Shown here one piece after another: positions 1 through 9,126 of a DNA stretch of 64,000 nt. Position numbers and translations under genes: made by a program. This stretch comes from JBBQED01 sp038320345 (GTDB lineage: Bacteria > Bacteroidota > Bacteroidia > AKYH767-A > OLB10), in NCBI GenBank assembly GCA_038320345.1, contig JBBQED010000014.1, positions 12,747-76,746 of the forward strand, in the 5' to 3' direction. Within the stretch, counting starts at the first letter, position 1. Each line of letters starts with the position of its first letter. Under the pieces are notes generated by a model. The model was not told the origin of the DNA, made no database searches, and was given only the letters and a program-made list of their open reading frames with translations.

Positions 1-122
1 ATCAGCACTGATTTAATCCGACGAGTAACGCTGTGAAACTAGCAGCTCACTTTGAACATAATGATGAAGCTGTCAAAATAAACATTCATGAATACTCCAA
101 TTTATGGATTCCACTTTTCTAA
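1..122. other. Window edge, no definite gene
   Basis: No complete gene is visible. On the + strand a frame closed at the left by TGA at 9-11 runs open to TAA at 120-122, ending in a plausible but very short protein tail (…HEYSNLWIPLF). It could be the last codons of a broken gene convergent with the large minus-strand gene, whose stop lies immediately next to it. Thirty-seven open codons are not enough to call a gene. Confidence 0.3.
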
Positions 123-3100
123 TTAACGAATCAATTGAATCGTTCCCTGTTTAACAACTTCCCCGCCGAAATAATCCACCACCTTCACCGTATATAAGTA
201 GGTTCCATCAGGAAGAGCCTCGCCCGAGGTAGACTTTCCATCCCAACGCGCAGTAGTGCCATTAGATTCTTTTAAAAGCTGTCCCCATCGATTATAAATT
301 TTCAGTGAAATATTTTGTGCATTGTGGAAAATGATTTCAAAATAATCATTCACCCCATCCATATTCGGGGTAAATACATTCGGAAATGCGAAACTGCAAT
401 CGATTACATTCACATAAAACGAATGCGAAGTAATACATCCGTTATTCGAAATTGCTAAAGTAACGTAGCCAGAATCGCTAATCTGAAACGTATTCAGTTG
501 CCCTGAATTATTCCAATTATAATTACCATAAATGTCAGGTACACTTGCTGTAAATGTTGTACCATCACAAATGGTGGTGTCACCCATCAATGTAAAAACA
601 GGATAAGTATTCACTGCTACAAACATCGAATCGCGATCACTAAAACATCCATTAAAGCCAACCTGCAATGAATAATAACCTGCATTAGTAGTATCAATGC
701 CTATTAAAACATTACTATCATTAATTGAACTAAATCCTGCAGGTCCGTTCCAATTATAAGTTGCTCCAGGAGTATTGATCGTGCTTAACGTAAGTGTATC
801 GCCTTCGCAGCCCGGAGAATTAACTGAAATCACATGCGGTGGTTGAGGAGCTACTTGAATCATAACAGAATCCATACTACTGCATCCATTTAATGTTGCA
901 TTCAATAAAAAATATCCGTTCATCTGACCATTGGCGATGATGGAATTTAAATTGGTGCCCGCTTGTTGAAATCCATTTGGTAAGGTCCACGAATAACTCA
1001 CGCCATTTTGTATGGTTGTAGACAGTTGAACAGTATCACCCTCACAATAGTTAGTTATTCCACTGATAACGGGAAGCGAAGGTTGGGGGTTCACCATTAC
1101 AGTTATAGGATTTGGATTACCCAAACATCCATTTTCCGTAATCACCAAAGTATACAAACCACTCTGATTTAATTGCACCATATTAAAAATCAGAAGTTGT
1201 TGATTCGATGTGAATCCTCCCGGACCCGTCCATTGATAATTTGCATTGGGGATGGAATTCACACTAATACTTAATGAATCGAATTCACATACTGGAGAAT
1301 TCGAACTCAAGATGGCAGGTGCAAACTGATACAATCCTATAAATACTGTAGCCACCGGACTCACGCATTGCGCATCAGAAAGTTGAAGTGTGTAATACCC
1401 TACATTGGTAGAATCAAAATTAGAAATAGAAATATTTTGCTGAGTGGAAGTCAATGAATTCGGTCCTGTCCATGAATAATTAACTCCGGTGTAATACGGC
1501 GCAATCAAAGTTGCGGTGGCACCACTGCACACAAAACTATCCGCCAAAATATTAGGTAATAAAGATGCAGGATTAATTTTTACTTGCAGAGGAACGAGAT
1601 CACTTTCACAATTAGCATCATGGTTGCTAACATAATAAATAGTAGTTGCCGTTAATGCAGGAGTGGTATAGGTAATTCCGGTATCGAGCACATTAAATCC
1701 ATTTGCATTATCATACCAGGAAATATAACCGGAAGCAGAACTCGAAAGTATCACTGAATCACCAGAACAAATTTTTACATTCTGAACCACAGGCGGCGGT
1801 GTAAGCGGAAAAGTATCAATCTGTATGGAATCCATAGCAGTACAACCATTCACATCCGTAATAACTACCGAATAAATTCCAGCTGTTGAAGCATTATAGA
1901 AATTAGAATTTCCTTGACCTGCATTCCAACTATACGTTACCATTCCAGGATTTGCTTGCAGCGTTAAAATAGAACCTTGGCAAATGGTGAATGGTCCTTG
2001 CGGAAGAATCTCAGCAACAAGCGTTGAAAGCTTAATCTCAATATCCACTTGAGTAGTGATCGAACAACTCGTAATGCTACAACTGTAGATTCCAGGCGTA
2101 TTGACCACTTGAAGCGTATTATTTCCTGACAGTGGACTCGCCCATTGAATCATACTAGAATCGATCGTATAGATTTGAATAGCTACGGATCCACCAGGAC
2201 ATAAAACCGGACCCGGATCTGCAAGAATAAACGGAGTAGTATATCCTTTCACTTCTTTCGTTTCTGAAATCAACGTACATCCTCCAAAAGTTGTTAATGT
2301 ATAGTAATATAATCCAGGAGTACTCACATAAATACTTTGCGTATTCCCAATAACGTTACCAAGTGGCCCATACCAAATGTAGATACTTCCAGGTTCTGCT
2401 GTTAAGAGTACTGAGTCATTCGGACAGATGTAACCGTTAGTAGGAAACAGCGTGATTAAAGGGGCAGGAATCAATGTGAGATCAAAACTTACGGTACCCG
2501 AATCAGAACAACCGGTTATAGGATCAGTAACAAGATAGGTTGCATAATATAATCCCTTCTTATTTACCCATAAAGTATCTTGTGCAGTGGAAACACTTAC
2601 AATACCCGGACCTGTACATTGGTAATTATCTCCACCGGATAAAGTCAACATAACGGTATCATCAGGACACACTGGAGAGGGTCCATTAAATACAACGACT
2701 GGATTAGGAGTAGTTAAAACATTTAAATAAAAAGATCGATTAACTTGCAAAAAGGGAAGATTCGTAAAAGGATCCAAGATGCTTGCTTGTATTATACAAT
2801 CACCAGAAGAATCCGCGAATGCAGTTTGCAGATGAACCATAAAAGTAGTTTCGTACGAATAAGGAAAAAGAAAATGATAATCACCAACTATCGACCAATT
2901 CACGAACGTAGGAATAATAACCGAAATATTATTGGAATAATTTACACTATCCGACAATATGAAGCTAAAAGGATCGCCCCGGCATACTGAAACCGTATCC
3001 GTAGCCTCAAAAATCGAATCTATAAAAAATATTTTAGGAGTGAAATTAATCGGCAGACAATTACCATTTAGTGTATCATAATAAAATAATTCAATACACG

Positions 3101-5135
3101 ATTCACTACTACATAATCCACCGGGTGCAATAATAATAGCTTCATAATAACCACTCAAAAAGGCTTGCACACTGTCATTCTGTACGGATCCTACAGGAGT
3201 ATTCCACAAACAAGTATATCCGGAAGGGACATTACTAATTGATAAAATAGTGGTATCCGGAAAATGAATAACTAATTTATCAAAACAAGTATTAACAGGA
3301 ATAGCTTTTGTAATGATTCCGTTAGAAGTAGTAATTATTGGAGCAGACGGTGATGGAAATAACTGTACATAAATGGAATCATTAAATATCCTGCATTCAT
3401 CTTTGTAACTGAAGTTGACAGCATACCAACCCGAACTTTTTACAAAAATCGAATCTAGTGTACTTCCATTCGACCATAGAAAAGAATAATCTGGTCCAAT
3501 AACTCCTGGAGAACCTGTACGTGTTGTTATGAATAACCTTATTGAATCACATCCGAAAACGCTATCGGCATCAAAATTAATTCCCGGAAATAACGTATCT
3601 CTAATGCAAAGATTTTGAATACGATCATAAAAATCATATTCCAGTCGAGCAGTATCAAAAGGCATTGCCGTAAAAATATCTTTATTGCCAATCGCCGAAA
3701 CACTTACATAGCTTCCATACCAAGGATCATTGCATAAAATTCCAAGCTGCATAGGACCAGCACCGGTATAATCATGATTGGTTGGGTTAATAATAAAGTT
3801 ACTTCCTTCAGGAACATTGAAATTTCTTTCAAAGCTCCCTCCTATAACAGGGTTACTTCCATTGTATAAGGATAAAGCAGAACAGAAATCATCATGAGGT
3901 CCTGCATACTGCCGCGAATTTTTGCGTTCTAGTGAACTGTCGTACATTGAAATAAAAACATCTCTAAAACCTACGCTATTAAAAATTCCAGTACCCGGCG
4001 TTGCAGAATAATCCGTGAAAACACATTTAAACATCCCTGCACAAAATACTTTACCATTATTTCCTGCTTCTATCGCTAATGAAGTAATGAAATTATCAGA
4101 ACCATCAGCATGCTTAAAGATTACATTTCCGGCGGTATCAAAACGCAATAGAAATATTTTATATTGAAGCGGATTTGTTAATTGTACCGTTGGAGATCCG
4201 ATAACCGAAAGTACACCTTGAAAATCTCCAGTAACAAAAATTTTATCACCCTTACATTTTAAATCATTTACGAGAACTTGCGTAGCAAAAAGTTTCTTGA
4301 ACCAGATTTCATTTCCCATAGAATCTAACTTCATTAAAAAACTAGCATTGTAGCCGTTATTTAAATATGTGTTATCAAAGTGCAACGTATCCGAAAACTG
4401 ACCACTCACATAAATATTTCGATCAGCATCTGAAGATAATGCAATGCCGCGATCATCATATTTTGCACTACCTTGCTTTAGCCACAAAACATTTCCTGCA
4501 GTATCAACCTTTACAATAAAAATATCGAAAGAAGGTGCATTATTTAACGGATTCATCGCACTGGAAATCACAAAGGAATCAAACCATGCACTATCTCTAA
4601 ACTGACCAGTAATAATTGCGTTCCCAGATGCATCTGCTTGAATTGCGTTGGCTAAATCAATATCATTGCCCCCAAAATTTTTAGCCCATAGAAAATTTCC
4701 AGCAGCATCCATTTTCGCAACAAAAAGATCTTGACTACTATTCAATGAAGTAAGCGTAAAAGTGCCAAATGTTACTTGTCCAGTGAAATATCCCGTAATC
4801 CAAATAATACCAGAAGGATCAATACTGATACTATTTCCCCGATCGCTCTGTGGTCCACCCGCCTTCACCGCCCACAAATAATCACCGGTAATATCTTGTT
4901 TTGTAATTAAAATATCACCACTACCCGCTGATTGCAATGTAGTTGTGCCAAATTTAGCACTCAAGCTAAAGTATCCTACAGAATAAATATTACCAGCACC
5001 ATCAATTCTATTTTTCAGAATCTCCTCGTTTCCATTACCTCCTGCACTCGAAAGCCAGTTAAATTGAGCATTTACCTGTACACTCGAGAATATCATCCAC
5101 AAAAAATAAATATATTTTAGAAATCGGCGCATCAT
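123..5135 (-). CDS. Giant T9SS-type secreted protein: SBBP propeller, Ig-like repeats, gliding C-terminal domain
   Basis: A 1670-residue surface or secreted protein, probably exported by Sec and then the type IX system. A signal peptide (MMRRFLKYIYFLWMIFSS, cleavage near VNA-Q) starts it. Residues about 25-430 carry SBBP-like propeller repeats (GNIYSVGYF, GIIWITGYF, GNAIITGQF, RNIYVSGQF). A long array of Ig/PKD-like units of roughly 80 residues follows, each opening with a motif such as ICPNDSVLLTA or ICSGDSVILSS. The last 85 residues are a CHU_C gliding-motility C-terminal domain (FPNVFTPNMDGVNDYF, IYNRWGQLL, LPDGTYLYTV). The frame stays open 52 codons further upstream, but that stretch enters the repeat element at 5271-5434, so the ATG at 5135 (or 5132) before the signal peptide was chosen. 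Ligand unknown; adhesion or matrix binding is an inference. Confidence 0.9.
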   Translation of the reverse strand: MMRRFLKYIYFLWMIFSSVQVNAQFNWLSSAGGNGNEEILKNRIDGAGNIYSVGYFSLSAKFGTTTLQSAGSGDILITKQDITGDYLWAVKAGGPQSDRGNSISIDPSGIIWITGYFTGQVTFGTFTLTSLNSSQDLFVAKMDAAGNFLWAKNFGGNDIDLANAIQADASGNAIITGQFRDSAWFDSFVISSAMNPLNNAPSFDIFIVKVDTAGNVLWLKQGSAKYDDRGIALSSDADRNIYVSGQFSDTLHFDNTYLNNGYNASFLMKLDSMGNEIWFKKLFATQVLVNDLKCKGDKIFVTGDFQGVLSVIGSPTVQLTNPLQYKIFLLRFDTAGNVIFKHADGSDNFITSLAIEAGNNGKVFCAGMFKCVFTDYSATPGTGIFNSVGFRDVFISMYDSSLERKNSRQYAGPHDDFCSALSLYNGSNPVIGGSFERNFNVPEGSNFIINPTNHDYTGAGPMQLGILCNDPWYGSYVSVSAIGNKDIFTAMPFDTARLEYDFYDRIQNLCIRDTLFPGINFDADSVFGCDSIRLFITTRTGSPGVIGPDYSFLWSNGSTLDSIFVKSSGWYAVNFSYKDECRIFNDSIYVQLFPSPSAPIITTSNGIITKAIPVNTCFDKLVIHFPDTTILSISNVPSGYTCLWNTPVGSVQNDSVQAFLSGYYEAIIIAPGGLCSSESCIELFYYDTLNGNCLPINFTPKIFFIDSIFEATDTVSVCRGDPFSFILSDSVNYSNNISVIIPTFVNWSIVGDYHFLFPYSYETTFMVHLQTAFADSSGDCIIQASILDPFTNLPFLQVNRSFYLNVLTTPNPVVVFNGPSPVCPDDTVMLTLSGGDNYQCTGPGIVSVSTAQDTLWVNKKGLYYATYLVTDPITGCSDSGTVSFDLTLIPAPLITLFPTNGYICPNDSVLLTAEPGSIYIWYGPLGNVIGNTQSIYVSTPGLYYYTLTTFGGCTLISETKEVKGYTTPFILADPGPVLCPGGSVAIQIYTIDSSMIQWASPLSGNNTLQVVNTPGIYSCSITSCSITTQVDIEIKLSTLVAEILPQGPFTICQGSILTLQANPGMVTYSWNAGQGNSNFYNASTAGIYSVVITDVNGCTAMDSIQIDTFPLTPPPVVQNVKICSGDSVILSSSASGYISWYDNANGFNVLDTGITYTTPALTATTIYYVSNHDANCESDLVPLQVKINPASLLPNILADSFVCSGATATLIAPYYTGVNYSWTGPNSLTSTQQNISISNFDSTNVGYYTLQLSDAQCVSPVATVFIGLYQFAPAILSSNSPVCEFDSLSISVNSIPNANYQWTGPGGFTSNQQLLIFNMVQLNQSGLYTLVITENGCLGNPNPITVMVNPQPSLPVISGITNYCEGDTVQLSTTIQNGVSYSWTLPNGFQQAGTNLNSIIANGQMNGYFLLNATLNGCSSMDSVMIQVAPQPPHVISVNSPGCEGDTLTLSTINTPGATYNWNGPAGFSSINDSNVLIGIDTTNAGYYSLQVGFNGCFSDRDSMFVAVNTYPVFTLMGDTTICDGTTFTASVPDIYGNYNWNNSGQLNTFQISDSGYVTLAISNNGCITSHSFYVNVIDCSFAFPNVFTPNMDGVNDYFEIIFHNAQNISLKIYNRWGQLLKESNGTTARWDGKSTSGEALPDGTYLYTVKVVDYFGGEVVKQGTIQLIR

Positions 5136-5270
5136 AGCTTTATGAATAAGAATTAATAAATCAAAGATCCGTACATAATGTATCTGAAAAAAACCAATAA
5201 TCCATGAAACTATACAAGTCAGGCAAAGCTTAACCATACAAATAACGTCCTGAATAAGTATATTTTTTAG

Positions 5271-5434
5271 GGCGGCTGCCCTTGACCGCAAAGGGCGTCA
5301 GGGGCACCGGGCCATCCGTTCCAATCTTTTTGCTAAAAAATTTTAGCTTATTTTAAGATCGAGCTGAATCAAACCGGTGCAATCCCGAATGATGACGAAA
5401 GCAAAAAGGATTTCCACTGCTATCCCTGCCGCAA
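5271..5434 (-). ncRNA. Dispersed structured repeat element, copy A (candidate RNA)
   Basis: Read on the minus strand, this stretch matches the + strand at 62848-62974 in two conserved blocks separated by unrelated sequence. Block 1 has the core GGGATAGCAG then GGAAATCCTTTTT; block 2 has AAAAAGATTGGAACGGAT then GCCCGG. The ends pair (GCGGC at 5432-5428 with GCCGC at 5276-5272). The inner edges pair (AATCCTTTTT at 5412-5403 with AAAAAGATT at 5331-5323, one bulge). A 3' hairpin forms from TGACGC and GCGGTCA. Pairing kept while loops differ points to a folded RNA or single-strand DNA element. It lies in the gap upstream of the large surface-protein gene. I recall similar blocks as recurrent in Bacteroidetes intergenic DNA, but cannot assign a family. 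Confidence 0.6.
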
Positions 5435-5525
5435 GTATAAATAACCAATACTGCAAGGTTCCTTTTCACTCCTTTGAAAAATTAAACCCGCCAATCTTTC
5501 ACCTTTTCCAAATTGATGATTAATT

Positions 5526-5533
5526 TAGCTTTG
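5526..5533 (+). promoter_or_regulatory. Possible -7 element for the hydrolase gene
   Basis: TAGCTTTG fits the Bacteroidetes -7 consensus TAnnTTTG and lies about 62 bases before the ATG at 5596. No convincing TTG-type -33 box sits 19 bases upstream (only a T-rich TTTTC near 5504-5508), so this is a weak prediction. Confidence 0.35.
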
Positions 5534-5595
5534 AAATCAAGAGCAATCATTCCCATAACATAAACCATCCTTAACATTCAATTTACAAAAACAAT

Positions 5596-6615
5596 ATGCG
5601 CCTACTTTATTTAGTATTGATCTTGTTGCTCACAGCATCTTGTCATCAAAAAGAGACCTCTACTAGTGTATCCTTAAATGATTATTTTAATTATGACGAC
5701 TCCATAGCATCAGCGGGAATAAAAATGATTCCCATCAAGACTCCTATTGGTGAGTTTAAAGTGTGGACGAAAAGATTTGGAAGTAATCCTAAAATAAAAA
5801 TACTCTTGTTACATGGAGGTCCGGCAATGACACATGAGTATATGGAATGTTTTGAAACTTTTTTTCAAAGAGAGGGTTTTGAGTTTTATGAATATGATCA
5901 ATTGGGTTCCTACTATAGCGATCAACCTAAGGATAGTAGCTTGTGGACCATCGAACATTTTGTTGAAGAAGTAGAACAAGTTCGTCAGGCAATACATGCA
6001 GATAGTTCTAATTTCTATGTATTAGGAAATTCATGGGGTGGAATCCTAGGTATGGAATATGCTCTCCGTTATCAACGGCATGTAAAAGCATTGCTCATCT
6101 GTAATATGATGGCTAGTGCTCCTGAATATGGTCAGTATGCGAATGAAGTGTTATCGAAACAAATGAATCCAGAGGTACTGGCAGAAATAAGAACTATAGA
6201 AGCAAAAAGTGATTTCAATAATCCCCGATATATGGAATTACTTATTCCGAATTTTTATCATGAACATTTATGTAGATTACAGGAATGGCCGGATGGATTT
6301 AATCGATCTATGAAACACGTAAATGCTGAAATCTATACGATGATGCAAGGCCCAAGCGAATTTGGAATTAGTGGAAGGTTACTTCATTGGGATATTAAAA
6401 ACAGGCTACACGAAATTACTGTCCCAACACTAATGGTTGGTGCTCGATACGATACGATGGATCCAAAAGCAATGGAAGCACAAAGTAAAATGGTTCAACA
6501 TGGCAGGTACTTATACTGTCCTAATGGAAGTCATTTATCGATGTGGGATGATCAACAAGTATTTATGACAGGAGTAGTTAAATTCATTAAAGATGTCAAC
6601 ACCGGAGAATTCTAA
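5596..6615 (+). CDS. Proline-iminopeptidase-like alpha/beta hydrolase, lipoprotein
   Basis: A 339-residue alpha/beta hydrolase resembling the proline iminopeptidase (S33) family. Visible landmarks are the oxyanion motif HGGP at residues 73-76, the nucleophile elbow GNSWGG with Ser146, and likely acid and base Asp286 (ARYDTMD) and His313 (NGSHLSMWD). The N-terminus is a lipoprotein signal ending in LTASC, with Cys16 as the lipidation site, so it probably acts on the periplasmic face of a membrane, unlike the usual cytoplasmic iminopeptidases. The family removes N-terminal proline from peptides or cleaves esters; the substrate here is not known. It stands alone, with a 197-base gap before the convergent SRPBCC genes. 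Confidence 0.85.
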   Translation: MRLLYLVLILLLTASCHQKETSTSVSLNDYFNYDDSIASAGIKMIPIKTPIGEFKVWTKRFGSNPKIKILLLHGGPAMTHEYMECFETFFQREGFEFYEYDQLGSYYSDQPKDSSLWTIEHFVEEVEQVRQAIHADSSNFYVLGNSWGGILGMEYALRYQRHVKALLICNMMASAPEYGQYANEVLSKQMNPEVLAEIRTIEAKSDFNNPRYMELLIPNFYHEHLCRLQEWPDGFNRSMKHVNAEIYTMMQGPSEFGISGRLLHWDIKNRLHEITVPTLMVGARYDTMDPKAMEAQSKMVQHGRYLYCPNGSHLSMWDDQQVFMTGVVKFIKDVNTGEF

Positions 6616-6812
6616 AGAGTTTCTATTAATTCGATGCTAACTTCCACTCGATTTATCATCTGACCAGTGAAGATTCTCTGAAATTAAAAATCATCGACTT
6701 TGTATGAATGCAGTCAGTCTATATGAACAAGAAAAAAAACTTTCTTTAAAATCTTTTCAGTATTGGCTTGTATATTTATTAAAGCGAACCTTTCTAGGAA
6801 TGGGTAATGAAC

Positions 6813-7250
6813 CTAACTTAGCTTTTTAGAAAGGTTTTCCAGATATTGAGTCCAAGCTCCAGAACAACCATTGTAACATTCGATTTTGGGAACTAATCCT
6901 TCATGCGTAAAAATTACTTTGGATTTATTCCCCTTCTTGGAAATTTCAAAACAAATTTTTGTCCCAGTCCACTCATTTGGCTGCTCAAGAAAATTAAGAT
7001 TGCTTTCCGTAACCAACCAGACAATTCTTTTCTCAGGAATCAGCTCCACTAACTTTTGTTTTGAATAATGCATTCCACCACCTGCGTTAAATGTAAATTC
7101 ATCATTTAGCTTATGAGAGTCGCCTACAATCGTTTCAGAATATAATCCCACCCACCAACTGCGAACATTGAGCAGTTGATCAAAAACATTTTTTAAATTG
7201 TCAGAAGATTCTAAACTGAATGTAAAATCCATTGAATTTTGCTTGCTCAT
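6813..7250 (-). CDS. SRPBCC (AHSA1-like) protein, second tandem copy
   Basis: A 145-residue protein of the SRPBCC/AHSA1 fold, a helix-grip fold that binds hydrophobic ligands or client proteins. The pattern NVRSWWVG, VELIPEKRIVWLVTE, EWTGTKICFEI and HEGLVPKIECYNGC runs parallel to the upstream neighbour, showing that the two are tandem duplicates. The frame could begin nine codons earlier, but that overlaps the end of the neighbour; ATG at 7250 leaves a 5-base gap and gives a normal family start (MSKQNSMDFTF). It is probably the second gene of a two-gene operon read from the promoter at 7851-7880. No signal peptide, so cytoplasmic. Ligand unknown. Confidence 0.8.
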   Translation of the reverse strand: MSKQNSMDFTFSLESSDNLKNVFDQLLNVRSWWVGLYSETIVGDSHKLNDEFTFNAGGGMHYSKQKLVELIPEKRIVWLVTESNLNFLEQPNEWTGTKICFEISKKGNKSKVIFTHEGLVPKIECYNGCSGAWTQYLENLSKKLS

Positions 7251-7255
7251 TGTGT

Positions 7256-7840
7256 TTATTTTTGGGGAAGTCCCCATTTTTCTATTAACTCTTTATTGAG
7301 TGAATCGTCCTCTTTAGTATTAGGCTTTCCTTTGCCGGTTTCAATTAAATTTTTCAAACTGCCTTGTATGTAACTTGTCCAAGCGTCTTTACAAACATTG
7401 TAACATTCGTATTCAGGATTTAAACCTTCCTGTGTAAATTGGAGTTGTGTTTGATGGTCATATTCAGAAATTTCAAAAATTAGTCTATTGCCTTTCCATT
7501 CACTTTGATCTTTAGTAAAATTGAATTGATTTTCTAATACTAACCAAACAATTTTTTTTTCTGGAATAAATTCAACAATTTTCATTTTACAGATGTGAAC
7601 ATCCTTATAGTGATAAAGAAACTCAGCGTCAATTTTGTCGGTGTTACCATCAATGTTTTCACTCCACCATCCACGAACATTGTTTATTGCATCGAAAACC
7701 TCTTTTGGAGTTTGCCTAACCAAAATGCGCGTATTGAAATTTTTATTGCTCATGATCAGATGATTGGTTGGTATTGAATTGTTCTTGAAACTTGTCAAAA
7801 AGAGTGTTGAAAGAATAAGGATTGCTATAGTCTGTTTCAT
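7256..7840 (-). CDS. SRPBCC (AHSA1-like) protein with N-terminal hydrophobic segment
   Basis: A 194-residue protein starting with MKQTIAILILSTLFLTS, a hydrophobic segment that looks like a signal peptide or anchor, followed by an SRPBCC domain (NVRGWWSE, VEFIPEKKIVWLVLE, QEGLNPEYECYNVC) closely matching the next gene. An alternative start at 7753 (MSNKNFNTRI) would give a cytoplasmic 165-residue protein with the same domain. The longer upstream frame to 8005 is rejected because it crosses the divergent promoter region and the start of the regulator gene. The ATG at 7840 lies 11 bases from a good -7 box. Divergent from the GlxA-like regulator, which may control it. Confidence 0.75.
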   Translation of the reverse strand: MKQTIAILILSTLFLTSFKNNSIPTNHLIMSNKNFNTRILVRQTPKEVFDAINNVRGWWSENIDGNTDKIDAEFLYHYKDVHICKMKIVEFIPEKKIVWLVLENQFNFTKDQSEWKGNRLIFEISEYDHQTQLQFTQEGLNPEYECYNVCKDAWTSYIQGSLKNLIETGKGKPNTKEDDSLNKELIEKWGLPQK

Positions 7841-7850
7841 TTTCACACCA

Positions 7851-7880
7851 CAAATATATTGTCTAAAAAGTATCTCCAAA
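7851..7880 (-). promoter_or_regulatory. Predicted sigma-A promoter for the SRPBCC pair
   Basis: On the minus strand TTTG (7880-7877), an 18-base spacer and TATATTTG (7858-7851) fit the Bacteroidetes consensus TTTG/TAnnTTTG. The -7 box lies about 10 bases from the ATG at 7840, so the leader would be very short; if so, the true start may be the internal ATG at 7753. Confidence 0.6.
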
Positions 7881-7906
7881 GGGTGTAAAATAGACTTTCT
7901 AGAGGG

Positions 7907-7937
7907 TTGATCTGGACAAAGATAAATCCTACCTTTG
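7907..7937 (+). promoter_or_regulatory. Predicted sigma-A promoter for the GlxA-type regulator
   Basis: TTGA (7907-7910), a 19-base spacer and TACCTTTG (7930-7937) match the Bacteroidetes promoter consensus closely. The -7 box ends 15 bases before the ATG at 7953. With the minus-strand promoter it makes a compact divergent control region of about 110 bases. Confidence 0.65.
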
Positions 7938-7952
7938 TCAAAATAATTTGCA

Positions 7953-8933
7953 ATGAAACATTTAACTATAATTGTCCCAGACGGCGAAAACAATTTAAGC
8001 AGCATTGTGGGTGCCTATAAAATATTTTCAAGAGCCAATTTGTACTGGAAGGAGACTATGAAAAAGGAATTGTTTGAAATACAATTAGCAGGGATTTCAA
8101 AAAAGGTAGAATTTTATGATGGATTATTTTCCGTGAAACCTCACACCACTATTTCCACGATTGCAAAAACCAATCTAATCATTATACCCTCCTTAAATCA
8201 CAATTATCAAAAAACAGTGAAAGTGAACAGGCCTTTGATCGATTGGATTGAGAAGCAGTATAAACATGGTGCTGAAGTAGCCAGCGTTTGCACAGGAGCG
8301 TTTTTGCTAGCAGCATCGGGTTTGTTAGATGGAAAAAGTTGTTCTACTCATTGGTCGGCGACCGATAATTTTAGAGCTATGTATCCGAATGTAAACTTGC
8401 AAACGGATAAATTGATTACTGACGAGCATGGAATTTATACCAACGGTGGTGCTTATTCCTTTTTGAACTTGATAATTTATTTGGTTGAAAAATATTATGA
8501 TAGGCAAACAGCGATTTACTGTGCAAAAGTTTTTCAGATTGAAATGGACAGGAACAGTCAGTCCGTATTTGCAATTTTTACAGGACAGAAAATACATGAT
8601 GATGATGCTGTAAAAAAAGCCCAATTGTATATTGAAAGTAACCTGAATGAAAAAATTTCAGTTGAGCAATTGTCTTCAAAATTTTCAATAGGGAGAAGAA
8701 ACTTTGATCGAAGGTTTATTAAAGCTACCGGTAACACTCCTGTAGAATATATGCAACGGGTTAAAATCGAATCGGCAAAAAAAACTTTTGAAAGTAGTCG
8801 CAAAACAATCGGTGAAGTGATGTATGAAGTTGGCTACAGTGATGTGAAAGCATTCCGAGAAGTGTTCCGAAAAATTACTGGCATGTCACCAATTGATTAC
8901 AGAAGTAAATACAATAAGGAAGCGATGATTTAA
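7953..8933 (+). CDS. GlxA-family transcriptional regulator (DJ-1/PfpI domain + AraC HTH)
   Basis: A 326-residue regulator. Residues 1-190 form a DJ-1/PfpI (class I glutamine amidotransferase-like) domain with the nucleophile-elbow motif SVCTGAFLLA, Cys113 at the elbow, and the family sequence CSTHW after it. Residues about 220-325 form a double helix-turn-helix of the AraC type (FSIGRRNFDRRFIKATG, IGEVMYEVGYSDVKAFREVF). In GlxA-like proteins the first domain senses a small molecule and the second binds DNA. It is transcribed divergently from the two SRPBCC genes, the usual arrangement of such a regulator with its target, so it probably governs them. Effector unknown. Confidence 0.88.
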   Translation: MKHLTIIVPDGENNLSSIVGAYKIFSRANLYWKETMKKELFEIQLAGISKKVEFYDGLFSVKPHTTISTIAKTNLIIIPSLNHNYQKTVKVNRPLIDWIEKQYKHGAEVASVCTGAFLLAASGLLDGKSCSTHWSATDNFRAMYPNVNLQTDKLITDEHGIYTNGGAYSFLNLIIYLVEKYYDRQTAIYCAKVFQIEMDRNSQSVFAIFTGQKIHDDDAVKKAQLYIESNLNEKISVEQLSSKFSIGRRNFDRRFIKATGNTPVEYMQRVKIESAKKTFESSRKTIGEVMYEVGYSDVKAFREVFRKITGMSPIDYRSKYNKEAMI

Positions 8934-9126
8934 TACAAACAATATGCGGCTATTTCCTGCCACTTTCTATGCGGTTTGTAATTTTTCAAGTGGCGCCCAT
9001 AACACGCATGAATGTTTGGATAGGATTTAGTGTGATTACAGGAGACCTGGTCAGAGATCCGATCTTTGCGGTATTATCTGACACTTTACTATTGCCCAGC
9101 TCTTGTTACTTTAAGTCGGCATTCAA

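Noticed and set aside
5136..5291. 52-codon N-terminal extension of the giant surface protein
   Set aside because: It runs into repeat copy A and precedes a clear signal peptide at 5135.
8985..9020. Integron attC-like site (GGCGCCCATAACACGC)
   Set aside because: The core does not fit the RYYYAAC/GTTRRRY pattern and no integrase or cassette array is near.
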